Source: Alphaproteobacteria bacterium (GTDB taxonomy: Bacteria; Pseudomonadota; Alphaproteobacteria; JAJFFI01). Taken from it: a DNA stretch of 64,000 nucleotides. The notes below the pieces were generated by a model, which saw only the letters and a list, made by a program, of their open reading frames with translations, was not told the DNA's origin and ran no database searches. Both the position numbers and the translations under genes were made by a program. Shown here in pieces: positions 53,227-62,275 of the stretch; position 1 is the stretch's first letter; each line of letters begins with the position of its first letter. The stretch is from assembly GCA_030066595.1 (NCBI GenBank), contig JASJBI010000002.1, positions 1 through 64,000 of the forward strand, written 5' to 3'.

Positions 53227-54621
53227 ATGAGCGACGGCTACGATCTGGTGATAATCGGCGCGGGCCCGGGCGGCTATGTCGCCGCGATCCGCGCGGCCCA
53301 GCTGGGCATGAAGGTCGCCTGCGTGGACAAGCGGGCGAGCCTCGGCGGCACCTGCCTGAATGTCGGCTGCATTCCGTCGAAGGCGATGCTGCAGTCCTCG
53401 CATCTCTATGCCGAGGCGGCGCACGATTTCGCCAGCCACGGGATCAAGGTCGCGAAGGTCGCTCTGGATCTCAAGACCATGCAGGCGCGCAAGGAGAAGG
53501 TGGTCGAGGATCTGACCAAGGGCGTGGCGTTCCTGTTCAAGAAGAACAAGGTGGATGCGGTGCACGGTGCGGCCCGGATCAAGGGGCCGGGCGAGGTCGA
53601 GATCGACGGCAAGGACGTGCTCAAGACCCAGCGGATCCTGGTCGCCACCGGCTCCGACGTGATGCCTCTGCCGGGGGTCGAGATCGACGAGAAGCAGATC
53701 GTGTCCTCGACCGGCGCCCTGGATCTCGCCAAGGTGCCGAAGCGCATGGTGGTGGTCGGCGCCGGCTATATCGGGCTCGAGATGGGGTCGGTGTGGAGCC
53801 GGCTCGGCGCGGAGGTCACGGTGATCGAGTTCCTCGACCGGATCCTGCCCGGCATGGACGGCGAGATCGCCAAGCAGTTCCAGCGCATCCTCGGCAGGCA
53901 GGGCCTCACCTTCAAGCTGGGCAGCAAGGTGACCGCGGCGGCTAGGAACAAGACCAGCGTGAAGCTCACGGTGGAGCCCGCGAAGGGCGGGGAGGCCGAG
54001 ACCGTGACCGCCGACGTGGTCCTGGTGGCGATCGGCCGCCGGCCCTACACCGAGGGCCTCGGGCTCGAGGCGGTCGGCGTCAAGGTCGACAACCGGGGCT
54101 TCATCATGGTGGACGAGCGTTTCGAGACCAACGTCAAGGGCATCTTCGCCATCGGCGACGCGGTCCCGGGCCCGATGCTCGCGCACAAGGCCGAGGAGGA
54201 AGGCGTCGCCGCGGTCGAGCTCATGGCCGGCCAGGCCGGACATGTGAACTACGGCACCGTCCCCGGCATCGTCTACACCTGGCCGGAAGTGGCGACTGTC
54301 GGCCAGACCGAGGAGCAGCTCAAGGAGGCCGGCGTCGCCTACAAGGTCGGCAAGTTCCCGTTCAGCGCCAACAGTCGCGCCCGCTGCAACCAGGAAACCG
54401 ACGGCCTGGTCAAAGTGCTGGCCGACGCCAAGACCGACCAGGTGCTGGGCGTGCACATCATCGGCCCCGAGGCCGGCGACATGATCCACGAGGCCGTCGT
54501 GCTGATGGAGTTCCGCGGGTCGGCCGAGGACCTGGCGCGCTCCTTCCACGGCCACCCGACCTTCAACGAGGCGGTCAAGGAGGCGGCGCTCGGCGTCGAT
54601 GGCCGGTCCATCCACATCTGA
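53227..54621 (+). CDS. lpd: dihydrolipoyl dehydrogenase (E3)
   Basis: 464 aa. FAD motif IIGAGPGGYVAA, redox disulfide C43/C48 in GGTCLNVGCIPSKAML, NAD motif VVGAGYIGLEMG, and the C-terminal HGHPTFNEAVKEA with H443 and E448. Reoxidises the lipoyl groups of SucB and other E2 proteins. In many relatives it directly follows sucB; here it heads a different operon. Confidence 0.97.
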   Translation: MSDGYDLVIIGAGPGGYVAAIRAAQLGMKVACVDKRASLGGTCLNVGCIPSKAMLQSSHLYAEAAHDFASHGIKVAKVALDLKTMQARKEKVVEDLTKGVAFLFKKNKVDAVHGAARIKGPGEVEIDGKDVLKTQRILVATGSDVMPLPGVEIDEKQIVSSTGALDLAKVPKRMVVVGAGYIGLEMGSVWSRLGAEVTVIEFLDRILPGMDGEIAKQFQRILGRQGLTFKLGSKVTAAARNKTSVKLTVEPAKGGEAETVTADVVLVAIGRRPYTEGLGLEAVGVKVDNRGFIMVDERFETNVKGIFAIGDAVPGPMLAHKAEEEGVAAVELMAGQAGHVNYGTVPGIVYTWPEVATVGQTEEQLKEAGVAYKVGKFPFSANSRARCNQETDGLVKVLADAKTDQVLGVHIIGPEAGDMIHEAVVLMEFRGSAEDLARSFHGHPTFNEAVKEAALGVDGRSIHI

Positions 54622-54934
54622 CGCCGGCCAGCCGGCCGGCCGCAACCGCCGCGGCCGCCGCGGCCGCCCCAACAAGAACGCTCTTCGCCGGGCCGTCTTT
54701 TTCTGGCTCGGCTGGATCTTTGTCTTGCTGGGCATCGCCGGCCTGTTTCTGCCGTTCCTGCAGGGAATCCTCTTTCTGGTCATCGGGATCTTTCTGGTGA
54801 CGCGCAATTCGGCGCGCGCCCGGCTGCTCTTGTTCAGAGTGCGCGAGCGTTATCCCGAGGCGGCGGCGCACTACGACTCCTGGTCCGAACGCGCCCGCGC
54901 CTGGCTGAAGCAGCGGTTCAAGCGCGGGGGCTGA
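54599..54934 (+). CDS. small membrane protein, PGPGW/DUF454-like
   Basis: 111 aa. A basic N-terminal tail (GRNRRGRRGRPNKNALRR) precedes two close hydrophobic helices (AVFFWLGWIFVLLGIAGLFLPFLQGILFLVIGIFLVTR). This resembles small PGPGW or DUF454 membrane proteins. It overlaps the end of lpd by 23 bp. The next gene starts 3 bp after it. Confidence 0.65.
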   Translation: MAGPSTSDAGQPAGRNRRGRRGRPNKNALRRAVFFWLGWIFVLLGIAGLFLPFLQGILFLVIGIFLVTRNSARARLLLFRVRERYPEAAAHYDSWSERARAWLKQRFKRGG

Positions 54935-54937
54935 GCC

Positions 54938-56140
54938 GTGGTGCGCTTGACCTTCGCATTCTGGCTCGCCGAGGTGCTGGGGATGCTCGGCAGCGCGGCC
55001 TTTCCGGCGCTGATGCCCGGCTTCATCGAGCGCTGGGCGCTCTCCAACACCGAGGCGGGGCTGATCGCCGGGCTCTACTATGGCGGTTACATGCTGGGCG
55101 TGCCGGCACTCTCGAGCCTGGCCGACCGGATCGACCCGCGGCGCATCCATATGGCGTCGAGCGGGCTGACCGCCTTTGCCTTTCTGGGCTTCGCGCTGCT
55201 CGCAGACGGCTTCTGGACCGCGCTGCCCTTCCAGATCCTCGCCGGGGTCGGTTTGGCCGGCACCTATATGCCCGGGCTCAAGGCGCTGACCGACCGGATT
55301 GAGGGGCCGCTCCAGTCCCGCTACGTCTCTTTCTATACGGCCGGGTTCGCCATCGGCATGGGGCTCTCCTACTTCGTGGCCGGCGCCGTCGCCGAGGCAC
55401 TCGGCTGGCAATGGGCCTATGGTGCCGCGGCGCTGGGGGCGCTCGCCTCCGTCGGTGTCATGGCCGCGGCCATCCCCGCGGCCGAGCCGCACCATCTGTC
55501 CCGGCACGACACCGGCCTGTTCGACTTTCGCCCCGTGTTGCGGGCGCGGGAGGCCATGGCCTACATCCTGGGCTATGCCGCGCATATGTGGGAGCTGTTC
55601 GCCTTTCGCGGCTGGATCGTCGCCTTTCTCTACTACAGCCAGGGCCTGCAGCCGGGCGGCCGGACGGCCTGGAGCGCCACCGCCATCGCCGCGCTGATCA
55701 ACATCCTGCAGCTGCCGGCGAGCGTCGGCGGCAACGAGATGGCGCTCCGGCTCGGCCGGCGGCGCTGGCTGATCGGGATCATGACGCTCTCGGTGGCCTT
55801 GAGTCTGACGGTCGGCTTCGCCGCGGCATTGCCCTTCGCCCTGGTGGTGATCCTGGCCACGGTCTACGGCTTCGTGCTGGCCGCCGATTCCGCCGCGCTG
55901 ACCGCGGGTGCCGTGGCGGCCGCACCCCCGGGCTATCGGGGCGCCACCATGGCGGTACATTCCACGCTCGGCTTTGGCATGGGGTTCCTCGGCTCGCTGG
56001 CGATCGGCGTGGTGCTCGACCTCGCCGGCGGCATGAGCGTCCTGGCCTGGGGCCTGGCCTTCGCCGCGATGGGGCTGGGATGTGCCTTCGGGCCCGCAGC
56101 ACTCGGGCTGCTCGGGCGGCGCGCGGCGGCGGCGGCATGA
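54938..56140 (+). CDS. MFS transporter
   Basis: 400 aa with about twelve helices. FWLAEVLGMLGSAAFPALMPGFIERW, then AGLIAGLYYGGYMLGVPALSSLADRIDPRRIH (the loop 2-3 motif region). GTG start. Substrate unknown. Its stop overlaps the start of the FkbM methyltransferase gene (ATGA). Confidence 0.88.
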   Translation: MVRLTFAFWLAEVLGMLGSAAFPALMPGFIERWALSNTEAGLIAGLYYGGYMLGVPALSSLADRIDPRRIHMASSGLTAFAFLGFALLADGFWTALPFQILAGVGLAGTYMPGLKALTDRIEGPLQSRYVSFYTAGFAIGMGLSYFVAGAVAEALGWQWAYGAAALGALASVGVMAAAIPAAEPHHLSRHDTGLFDFRPVLRAREAMAYILGYAAHMWELFAFRGWIVAFLYYSQGLQPGGRTAWSATAIAALINILQLPASVGGNEMALRLGRRRWLIGIMTLSVALSLTVGFAAALPFALVVILATVYGFVLAADSAALTAGAVAAAPPGYRGATMAVHSTLGFGMGFLGSLAIGVVLDLAGGMSVLAWGLAFAAMGLGCAFGPAALGLLGRRAAAAA

Positions 56141-56814
56141 GCGACGCCCCCCTCCATTGGCAACGGCTCGCGGGCCTGCTCGACGCCCATGGCGTGACCG
56201 TGGTGCTGGATGTGGGTGCGAATACCGGCCAGTACGCGGGCTATCTGCGCGCCGCCGGCTGGACCGGGCGGATCGTCTCCTTCGAGCCGCAGACGGCGGC
56301 CCATGCCCAACTGACCGAGGCGGCGCGCGCCGATCCCGCCTGGACAGTCGCGCCGCCCGTTGCGCTGGGCGCCGCCGAGGGCGCCCAGGTCCTGCACGTC
56401 TCCGCGGAGTCCGACATGAGCTCGCTCCGCGAGATGCGGGCCGATTTCCTGTCCGTCTCGCCGACCTCGCGCAAGGTCGGCGAGGAGACGGTGCGCGTGG
56501 CGCCATTGGACTCGCTCTTCGACGACCATGTCGGCCCCGCCGACCGGGCGTTCCTGAAAATCGACACCCAGGGCTCCGAAGCCGAGGTGCTCGCGGGCGC
56601 GGGTGCGTCCCTGGCGCGCATCGTCGGCCTGCAGCTCGAGCTTTCCCTGGTGCCGCTCTACGAAGGGGAGGCGGACTACCGGGCCCTGCTCGACCGGGTG
56701 CACGGGCTAGGCTTCGCGCCCTATCTCATCATCCCTGGCTATTGGAGCCGCCATCTGGGCCGCATGGTGCAGTTCGACGGCATCTTCTTTCGCATGGAGG
56801 ACGAGACAGAATGA
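56137..56814 (+). CDS. FkbM-family methyltransferase
   Basis: 225 aa. SAM-binding VVLDVGANTGQYAGYL, then IVSFEPQTAAHAQL, FLKIDTQGSEAEVLAGA and LELSLVPLYEGEADY, the FkbM order. Usually O-methylates sugars or other hydroxyls. Overlaps both neighbours (ATGA at each end), so it is part of a tight operon with the MFS and thioesterase genes. Confidence 0.9.
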   Translation: MSDAPLHWQRLAGLLDAHGVTVVLDVGANTGQYAGYLRAAGWTGRIVSFEPQTAAHAQLTEAARADPAWTVAPPVALGAAEGAQVLHVSAESDMSSLREMRADFLSVSPTSRKVGEETVRVAPLDSLFDDHVGPADRAFLKIDTQGSEAEVLAGAGASLARIVGLQLELSLVPLYEGEADYRALLDRVHGLGFAPYLIIPGYWSRHLGRMVQFDGIFFRMEDETE

Positions 56815-57248
56815 AGGACAGCCTCAAGCCGGGCCTCGACTACACGCTCCGTTTCATTGTGCCGGAGTCCAAGACGGTGCCGAACCTCTTCCCCGAGTCC
56901 GACATCTTCACGTCCATGCCGAACGTGCTGGCGACCGGCTTCATGGTGGGCCTGATGGAATGGGCCTGCACCGAGCTGATGCGCCCGCATCTCGAGGACG
57001 GCGAGGGCAGCCTCGGCGTGCATATCGATGTCTCGCACAGCGCCGCCACGCCGCCCGGCATGACCGTCGAGGTCCATGCGAAATGCCTGGAGGTGGACGG
57101 CCGTCGGCTCAAGTTCCAGGTCAGCGCGCGGGACGAGCGGGACGTGATCGGCGAGGGCATCCACCGCCGATTCGTGGTCAACTGGGACCGCTTCAACAGC
57201 GGCGTCGCCGAGAAGGCGGCCTTGACAGCGGGAAAAGCGCGCGGCTAG
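56811..57248 (+). CDS. FlK-like hotdog thioesterase
   Basis: 145 aa single hotdog fold: SMPNVLATGFMVGLMEWACTELMRPHLEDGEGSLGVHIDVSHSAATPPG, where the Glu in MEWA and the SHSAATPPG loop match the thioesterases related to fluoroacetyl-CoA thioesterase FlK. The natural acyl-CoA is unknown. Starts inside the FkbM stop. Confidence 0.82.
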   Translation: MKDSLKPGLDYTLRFIVPESKTVPNLFPESDIFTSMPNVLATGFMVGLMEWACTELMRPHLEDGEGSLGVHIDVSHSAATPPGMTVEVHAKCLEVDGRRLKFQVSARDERDVIGEGIHRRFVVNWDRFNSGVAEKAALTAGKARG

Positions 57249-57296
57249 CTGCCGGTCGGCAGGGCTTCGGGTTGGTGCATGGCGTCAGCCCTCATA

Positions 57297-57341
57297 CTTC
57301 GACAGGCTCAGCATGAGGACCTCACCCTGAGCTTGTCGAAG
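57297..57341. repeat. TTCGACA...TGTCGAA hairpin repeat, copy 1
   Basis: CTTCGACAGGCTCAG (57297-57311) and CTGAGCTTGTCGAAG (57327-57341) form a near-perfect hairpin. The same element is at 58835. It lies 36 bp before the thiolase start. Confidence 0.85.
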
Positions 57342-57376
57342 GGTGAGCTCCAGGTCAGGCGCCGGAGGAGGCAATC

Positions 57377-58624
57377 GTGACCGATGTGGTGATCATCGAC
57401 GGGGTGCGCACGCCGATCGGGCGCTATGGCGGCGGGCTCTCGACCGTACGGCCGGACGATCTCCTGGCCGCGACCTACACGGCGCTGATGGACCGGGCGG
57501 GTGTCAACCCGGCGCTGTTGGACGACGTCTATGCCGGCTGCGGCAACCAGGCGGGCGAGGACAACCGGGACGTGGCCCGCATGGCGGTGCTGCTGGCGGG
57601 CTTTCCGGTCGAGGTGCCGGGCGTCACCGTGAACCGCAACTGCTCCTCAGCCCTCGAAGCGGTCAACCAGGCGGCCAAGTCGATCCTGGCGGGCGAGGGC
57701 GACGTCTATATCGGCTCGGGTGTCGAGTCCATGAGCCGCGCCCCCTGGTCCATGCCCAAGCCGGAGACCACGCCCACCACCAAGCCGCCCAAGCTCTGGG
57801 ACACCACCGTAGGCTGGCGCTACAACAACCCGAAGATGGACGCGCTCTACCCGATCATCAGCCTCGGCGAGACGGCGGAGAACGTGGCCGAGCAGATGCA
57901 GATCACGCGGGTGGAGCAGGACAAGTTCGCGCTGGAGAGCCACCGCCGCGCCATCGACGCGATCAACGCCGGCCGCTTCCGGGACGAGATCGTGCCGATC
58001 GAAGTGCCCCAGCGCCGCGGTGCGCCGGTCCGTGTCGAGACCGACGAGCACCCGCGCTACCGCAAATCCAACGGCAGCTACGCGCTCGCCACCACACTGG
58101 AACAGCTCGCCCAGCTCAAGCCCGCCTTCCGCAAGGACGGCACCGTCACCGCCGGCAACTCCAGCGGCATCAACGACGGCGCGGCCGCGCTGTTGCTGAT
58201 GCGCGCCGAGCGGGCCGAAGCGCTGGGCCTGAAGCCCATGGCCCGCTGGCTCGGCTCGGCGGTGGCCGGGGTCGACCCCGGAGTCATGGGATTGGGCCCG
58301 GTGCCCGCGACCAAGAAGCTGCTCGACCGGCTCGGCCGCCGCATGGAGGACATCGAGCTGATCGAGCTGAACGAGGCCTTCGCCGCCCAGAGCATCGGCT
58401 GCATGCGCCAGCTCGGCATGGACCCCGCGATCACCAATGTGAACGGCGGCGCCATCGCGCTGGGCCATCCCACCGGCTGTTCCGGGGCACGCATTCTGGT
58501 GACGCTGCTGCACGAGATGAAGCGGCGCGCGCCCGAGGCGCGCCGGCCGTTCTACGGCCTCGCCACGCTCTGCGTCGGCGTGGGCATGGGTGTCTCGACC
58601 CTGGTCGAGTGGATCGGGGACTAG
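57377..58624 (+). CDS. acetyl-CoA C-acyltransferase (thiolase)
   Basis: 415 aa. Nucleophile C89 in [12 protein letters not shown]364 in [17 protein letters not shown] and C399 in LCVGVGMG complete the thiolase triad. The opening [15 protein letters not shown] resembles 3-oxoadipyl-CoA thiolases, but a biosynthetic or beta-oxidation role is equally possible. GTG start with GGAGGAGG upstream. Confidence 0.92.
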   Translation: MTDVVIIDGVRTPIGRYGGGLSTVRPDDLLAATYTALMDRAGVNPALLDDVYAGCGNQAGEDNRDVARMAVLLAGFPVEVPGVTVNRNCSSALEAVNQAAKSILAGEGDVYIGSGVESMSRAPWSMPKPETTPTTKPPKLWDTTVGWRYNNPKMDALYPIISLGETAENVAEQMQITRVEQDKFALESHRRAIDAINAGRFRDEIVPIEVPQRRGAPVRVETDEHPRYRKSNGSYALATTLEQLAQLKPAFRKDGTVTAGNSSGINDGAAALLLMRAERAEALGLKPMARWLGSAVAGVDPGVMGLGPVPATKKLLDRLGRRMEDIELIELNEAFAAQSIGCMRQLGMDPAITNVNGGAIALGHPTGCSGARILVTLLHEMKRRAPEARRPFYGLATLCVGVGMGVSTLVEWIGD

Positions 58625-58642
58625 GCGGTGACGCCGAAGGTC

Positions 58643-58798
58643 GCACCCCCCTCCCTGACCCTCCCCCACAAGGGGGGAGGGAATGCAGTGTCTGCCAGAC
58701 TTGCCACCCCCGCCCTTTCGATGGGGCATGGATCGCCGTGTCGCGCATGTGCTTCAGCCCCCTCCCCCTCGATGGGGGAGGGCTGGGGTCGGGGTGAG
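58643..58798. repeat. REP-like double hairpin, copy 2
   Basis: Hairpins at 58659-58681 and 58760-58782 match those of copy 1 at 3928 (same CCCTCCCCC/GGGGGAGGG arms and flanks). Here the two hairpins are 78 bp apart rather than 24, the extra sequence containing a partial further unit (CCCTTTCGATGGGG). Confidence 0.85.
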
Positions 58799-58834
58799 GC
58801 AGTTTCTGGCATGCCTGGCAGCCCGGCCTTCCTG

Positions 58835-58879
58835 CTTCGACAGGTTCAGCATGAGGGCCTCGTCCTGAGCTTGTCGAAG
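58835..58879. repeat. TTCGACA...TGTCGAA hairpin repeat, copy 2
   Basis: CTTCGACAGGTTCAG (58835-58849) and CTGAGCTTGTCGAAG (58865-58879), with one base different from copy 1. It ends 14 bp before the CoA-transferase ATG, and its edge supplies the Shine-Dalgarno-like GGGCGAGG. Confidence 0.85.
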
Positions 58880-58893
58880 GGCGAGGCGCAGTC

Positions 58894-60117
58894 ATGACCG
58901 ACCGGCCGCTCTCCGGCGTGCGCGTCATCGGGCTCGAACAGTACATGGCCGGGCCCTATTGCACCCTCTTGCTCGCCGACGCCGGGGCGGAGGTCATCAA
59001 GATCGAGCGTCCCGGCCTGGGCGACCCGCGCCGCGCCATGCCGCCTTTCGCCGAGAAGGAGGGTGCGAAGAAAGCCGCGGGCTTCATGGGCTACAACCGC
59101 AACAAAAAGAGCCTCGCCCTGGACCTCTCCAAGCCCGAGGGGCGCGACGTGTTCAAGCGCTTGGCCGCGACCGCCGACGTGGTGGTGGAGAATCTGCGCC
59201 CCGGCTCGATCGACCGCATGGGGCTCGGCTATGCCGCACTCAAGGATCTGAACCCGCGGCTGATCTATGCGGTGATCTCGGGCTTCGGCCGCCTGCCGGG
59301 CTACGAGGGGCCCTATGGCGACCGGCCCGCCTTCGACATCGTCGCCGAGGCGATGAGCGGGATCATGCATCTCGTGGGCTTCGAGGACAAACCGCCCTCC
59401 TGGACCATCTACGGCATGGCCGATCTCTATTCGGGCATGTGCACCGCCTTCGGCGTGATGCAGGCGCTCTACATGCGCGAACGCACGGGCGCGGGACAGC
59501 TCGTGGATTCCGCCATGTACGACAACATGCTGTCCCTGAACGAGAGCATCGTGGCCCTCCATTCGGTGGCCGGCCAGTCGCCCCATCGCGGCCGGCCGCG
59601 CAACGCCTATCCCCGGGGCGCCTACGAGACCCGAGACGGCTACATCGCCTTGAACGTGCCGGACGAGCGCATCTGGCAGCGCCTCGCCGAGACCATCGGC
59701 CGGCCCGACCTCGCGACGGACGAGCGCAGCAACAGCGGCACGGCCCGGGCCGCGAACCGCGAATTCCTCGACCCGATCATCGAAGGCTGGCTCAAGGCGC
59801 GCGGCCGGGACGAGGCGGTCGACGTCCTGAACGAGGCCGGCGTGCCCTGCGGGCCGGTGCACACGGCCGAGGACATCTTCGCCTGCCCCCAGGTCGCGGC
59901 CCGCCACATGCTGATGGAGATCGACGACCCCGAGGTCGGCCCGTTTCGGTTCGCCCGGACGCCCCTGCACCTTTCGTCCGCGCCCGAACCGCCCCGCGCG
60001 GCTGCGCCGCGGCTCGGCCAGCATACCCGGGCGGTGCTGCGCGGCCTGGACTACGCCGACGACGAGATCGACGGCCTGGCGGAGGCCGGCGTGGTGGAGG
60101 TGGCGGGCGCGGGTTAA
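58894..60117 (+). CDS. class III (CaiB/BaiF) CoA-transferase
   Basis: 407 aa. Opens PLSGVRVIGLEQYMAGPYCTLLLADAGAEVIKIERPGLGD; NRNKKSLALDLSKPEG; the catalytic Asp is D177 in YGMADLYSGM. The late GVPCGPVHTAEDIF is typical. Transfers CoA between carboxylic acids. It follows the thiolase and may act with it in acyl-CoA catabolism. Confidence 0.92.
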   Translation: MTDRPLSGVRVIGLEQYMAGPYCTLLLADAGAEVIKIERPGLGDPRRAMPPFAEKEGAKKAAGFMGYNRNKKSLALDLSKPEGRDVFKRLAATADVVVENLRPGSIDRMGLGYAALKDLNPRLIYAVISGFGRLPGYEGPYGDRPAFDIVAEAMSGIMHLVGFEDKPPSWTIYGMADLYSGMCTAFGVMQALYMRERTGAGQLVDSAMYDNMLSLNESIVALHSVAGQSPHRGRPRNAYPRGAYETRDGYIALNVPDERIWQRLAETIGRPDLATDERSNSGTARAANREFLDPIIEGWLKARGRDEAVDVLNEAGVPCGPVHTAEDIFACPQVAARHMLMEIDDPEVGPFRFARTPLHLSSAPEPPRAAAPRLGQHTRAVLRGLDYADDEIDGLAEAGVVEVAGAG

Positions 60118-60182
60118 GCCTCTAGGCGCACAAAGGGGATGCGCTGCCTCGACGTCGCTTTCGGCCCATTGCGGACTCCGAG

Positions 60183-61940
60183 TTACTCCAGTCCGGCCAG
60201 TCGGAATCCTTCCACGTAGCGCTCAAGATCCTGCGGACGCACCCAGGGGCCGTATTTGCGAGCCCAGGCCAGCGAAATCGTCGGCTGCAGACGTTTGGTT
60301 TCGGCCAGGGCGCGTCGCGCCTCGTCCAGCTCGCCCAGATGGGCGTTGGTGATCGTAAACAGGCGCCAAGCGCCCACCATGTCGGGCCGGGCCTTGATCG
60401 TTTCGCGGGCAAGATCCCGCGCCTCGGCGTCGCGCTCGGCCGTGAATAGTCCGATCGACCGGAGCACAGGCAGCAGCACGTTGAATGGATCGCGGGGGCT
60501 GATGCGGAAGGCCCGGTCGATCGCTTCCATCGCCTCCTCGACCTTGCCCGCATAGCCCATGATGGCTCCGAGCCAGAAATAGGCGAACGAGAAGTTTGGG
60601 TTTAGCTGGAGGGCTTTGCGCAGAGAATCGACCGCGTCCTCGTGGCGCCGGGCATAACCGTGGATAGCACCCACGACCAAGTGCGCCCACGGGTCTTGCT
60701 CGTCGAGCGCCATGGCGCGCCGCGCCATTGATTCGGCCTCGGGGATCAGCCGGGTCGGATCCTCGCCCCACCCCATCCAAGCGTGCCAGATGTTCGAAAA
60801 ACCAAGGAGACCGTAAGCCTGTGCATAGCCAGGGTCGCGGTCGATCGCGGCCTGAAGCAACTCCTGCGCCCGCGCGTTGTCGGGCGCTGTCATTCGCCAC
60901 AGGTGGTGCATCGAGCGCATGGCCAAGTCCCAGGCATCGAGGCTTTCGGGCGGCTTGCGCTTGGCCCGCTCGCTTTCGGCCACGTAGAGTTGGGGTTCGA
61001 TGGTGGCGACGACGGTCTCGGTGATCTCGTCCTGGACGACGAAGACATCGGTGAGCTCGCGGTCATAGCGCTCGGCCCAGAGATGGTTTCCCGTGGCCGC
61101 GTCGATCAGCTGAACCGAAATACGCGCCCGATTGCCCGATTTGCGCACGCTGCCTTCGAGTACGTAGCGCACGCCGAGTTCCTGCGAGACCGCCTTGATA
61201 TCCACCGCACGGCCTTTGTAGGTGAAGCTCGAATTGCGTGCGCTGACGAAGAGCCAACGCATGCGCGAGAGCCCCGTGATGATATCCTCGGCGATGCCGT
61301 CGGCGAAGTATTCCTGCTCGGGATCTCCCGACATGTTGTCAAACGGCAGCACCGCGATCGATGGCTTGTCCGGGAGGTCGAGCGAGACGCGCCCTGCTTC
61401 TAGGGTCACGGTCGCGGCGCCCGGATCGCCGAGTTGGATTCTGTGGACCCGCACGGGCTCGGCGATGTTCTTGACCTCCTGGGCGCCGAGATCGTCGAAG
61501 CCGATATCAAGCTTGCCCCTTACGCTCTGATATACGACATCCGAGACGCAAATTCCGCCCGGCTCCGCCAATCCCTCCAAGCGGGCCGCGATGTTAACGC
61601 CGTCGCCGAGGATGTCGTCGCCGTCGATGACGATGTCGCCGAGATTGACGCCGACCCGGTAGGCAATACGTTCGTCGCCGGCAAAATCAGCTTCGCGCGT
61701 GACCATCGCTTCTTGAACTTCCACGGCGCAGCGCACGGCATCCACGACGCTGTTGAATTCGATCAGCAAGCCATCGCCCATTGTCTTGACGATACGACCC
61801 TTGTACTGCGCGATCATCGGGTCGATCAGGTCGGCGCGATGCGCTTTTTGACGCGCAATCGTGCCTTCCTCGTCCGCTTCCATGAGGCGTGAGTAACCGA
61901 CCATGTCGGCGGCAAGAATGGCGGCTAGCCGGCGCTCCAT
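60183..61940 (-). CDS. class III adenylate cyclase with TolB-like and TPR domains
   Basis: 585 aa. The cyclase domain (about 1-170) shows AAILAADMVGYSRLM and MGDGLLIEF with the metal-binding Asp pair. A TolB/FlgO-like region (about 190-310: SIAVLPFDNMSGDPEQEYFADGIAEDIITGLSR) and TPR units (about 350-570) follow. Likely a soluble sensor making cAMP. GGGAGGG precedes the ATG. A paralogue lies at the window end. Confidence 0.9.
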   Translation of the reverse strand: MERRLAAILAADMVGYSRLMEADEEGTIARQKAHRADLIDPMIAQYKGRIVKTMGDGLLIEFNSVVDAVRCAVEVQEAMVTREADFAGDERIAYRVGVNLGDIVIDGDDILGDGVNIAARLEGLAEPGGICVSDVVYQSVRGKLDIGFDDLGAQEVKNIAEPVRVHRIQLGDPGAATVTLEAGRVSLDLPDKPSIAVLPFDNMSGDPEQEYFADGIAEDIITGLSRMRWLFVSARNSSFTYKGRAVDIKAVSQELGVRYVLEGSVRKSGNRARISVQLIDAATGNHLWAERYDRELTDVFVVQDEITETVVATIEPQLYVAESERAKRKPPESLDAWDLAMRSMHHLWRMTAPDNARAQELLQAAIDRDPGYAQAYGLLGFSNIWHAWMGWGEDPTRLIPEAESMARRAMALDEQDPWAHLVVGAIHGYARRHEDAVDSLRKALQLNPNFSFAYFWLGAIMGYAGKVEEAMEAIDRAFRISPRDPFNVLLPVLRSIGLFTAERDAEARDLARETIKARPDMVGAWRLFTITNAHLGELDEARRALAETKRLQPTISLAWARKYGPWVRPQDLERYVEGFRLAGLE

Positions 61941-62275
61941 GCCAACCCTCCCTCGAGCGGGAGAGTAGTCAATGTTGGTGTTGATTGCCATGCGCTCAAG
62001 GAATGCGCCCATGACCGCATCAAGCCACACGCGGTCCTTTGGCCACGCCCGGCATTGTGGACGGTCTCGGTCCTGGAGCAGCGCTCGCCGCCTTGACACA
62101 GCCCGACCGAGCTGCGGGACGGTGTTGTATGCACCGGGCGCGCGGCGTGGCGCATAGCCGGTGCCTGCAACACCTGCCACCAGGCGTTCCGGAAAGAGGC
62201 GTGGCGCGCCCGCAAGTGACCCGACGGGCACGCCCACGCGTGTGTTATGTTCCCGACATCGGAAAGGACGGCGCG
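61941..62275. other. divergent intergenic region
   Basis: 335 bases between the cyclase and the rubredoxin/MBL gene. No gene or clear operator is recognised; it should hold both promoters. GGAAAGGA lies before the plus-strand ATG. Confidence 0.4.
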
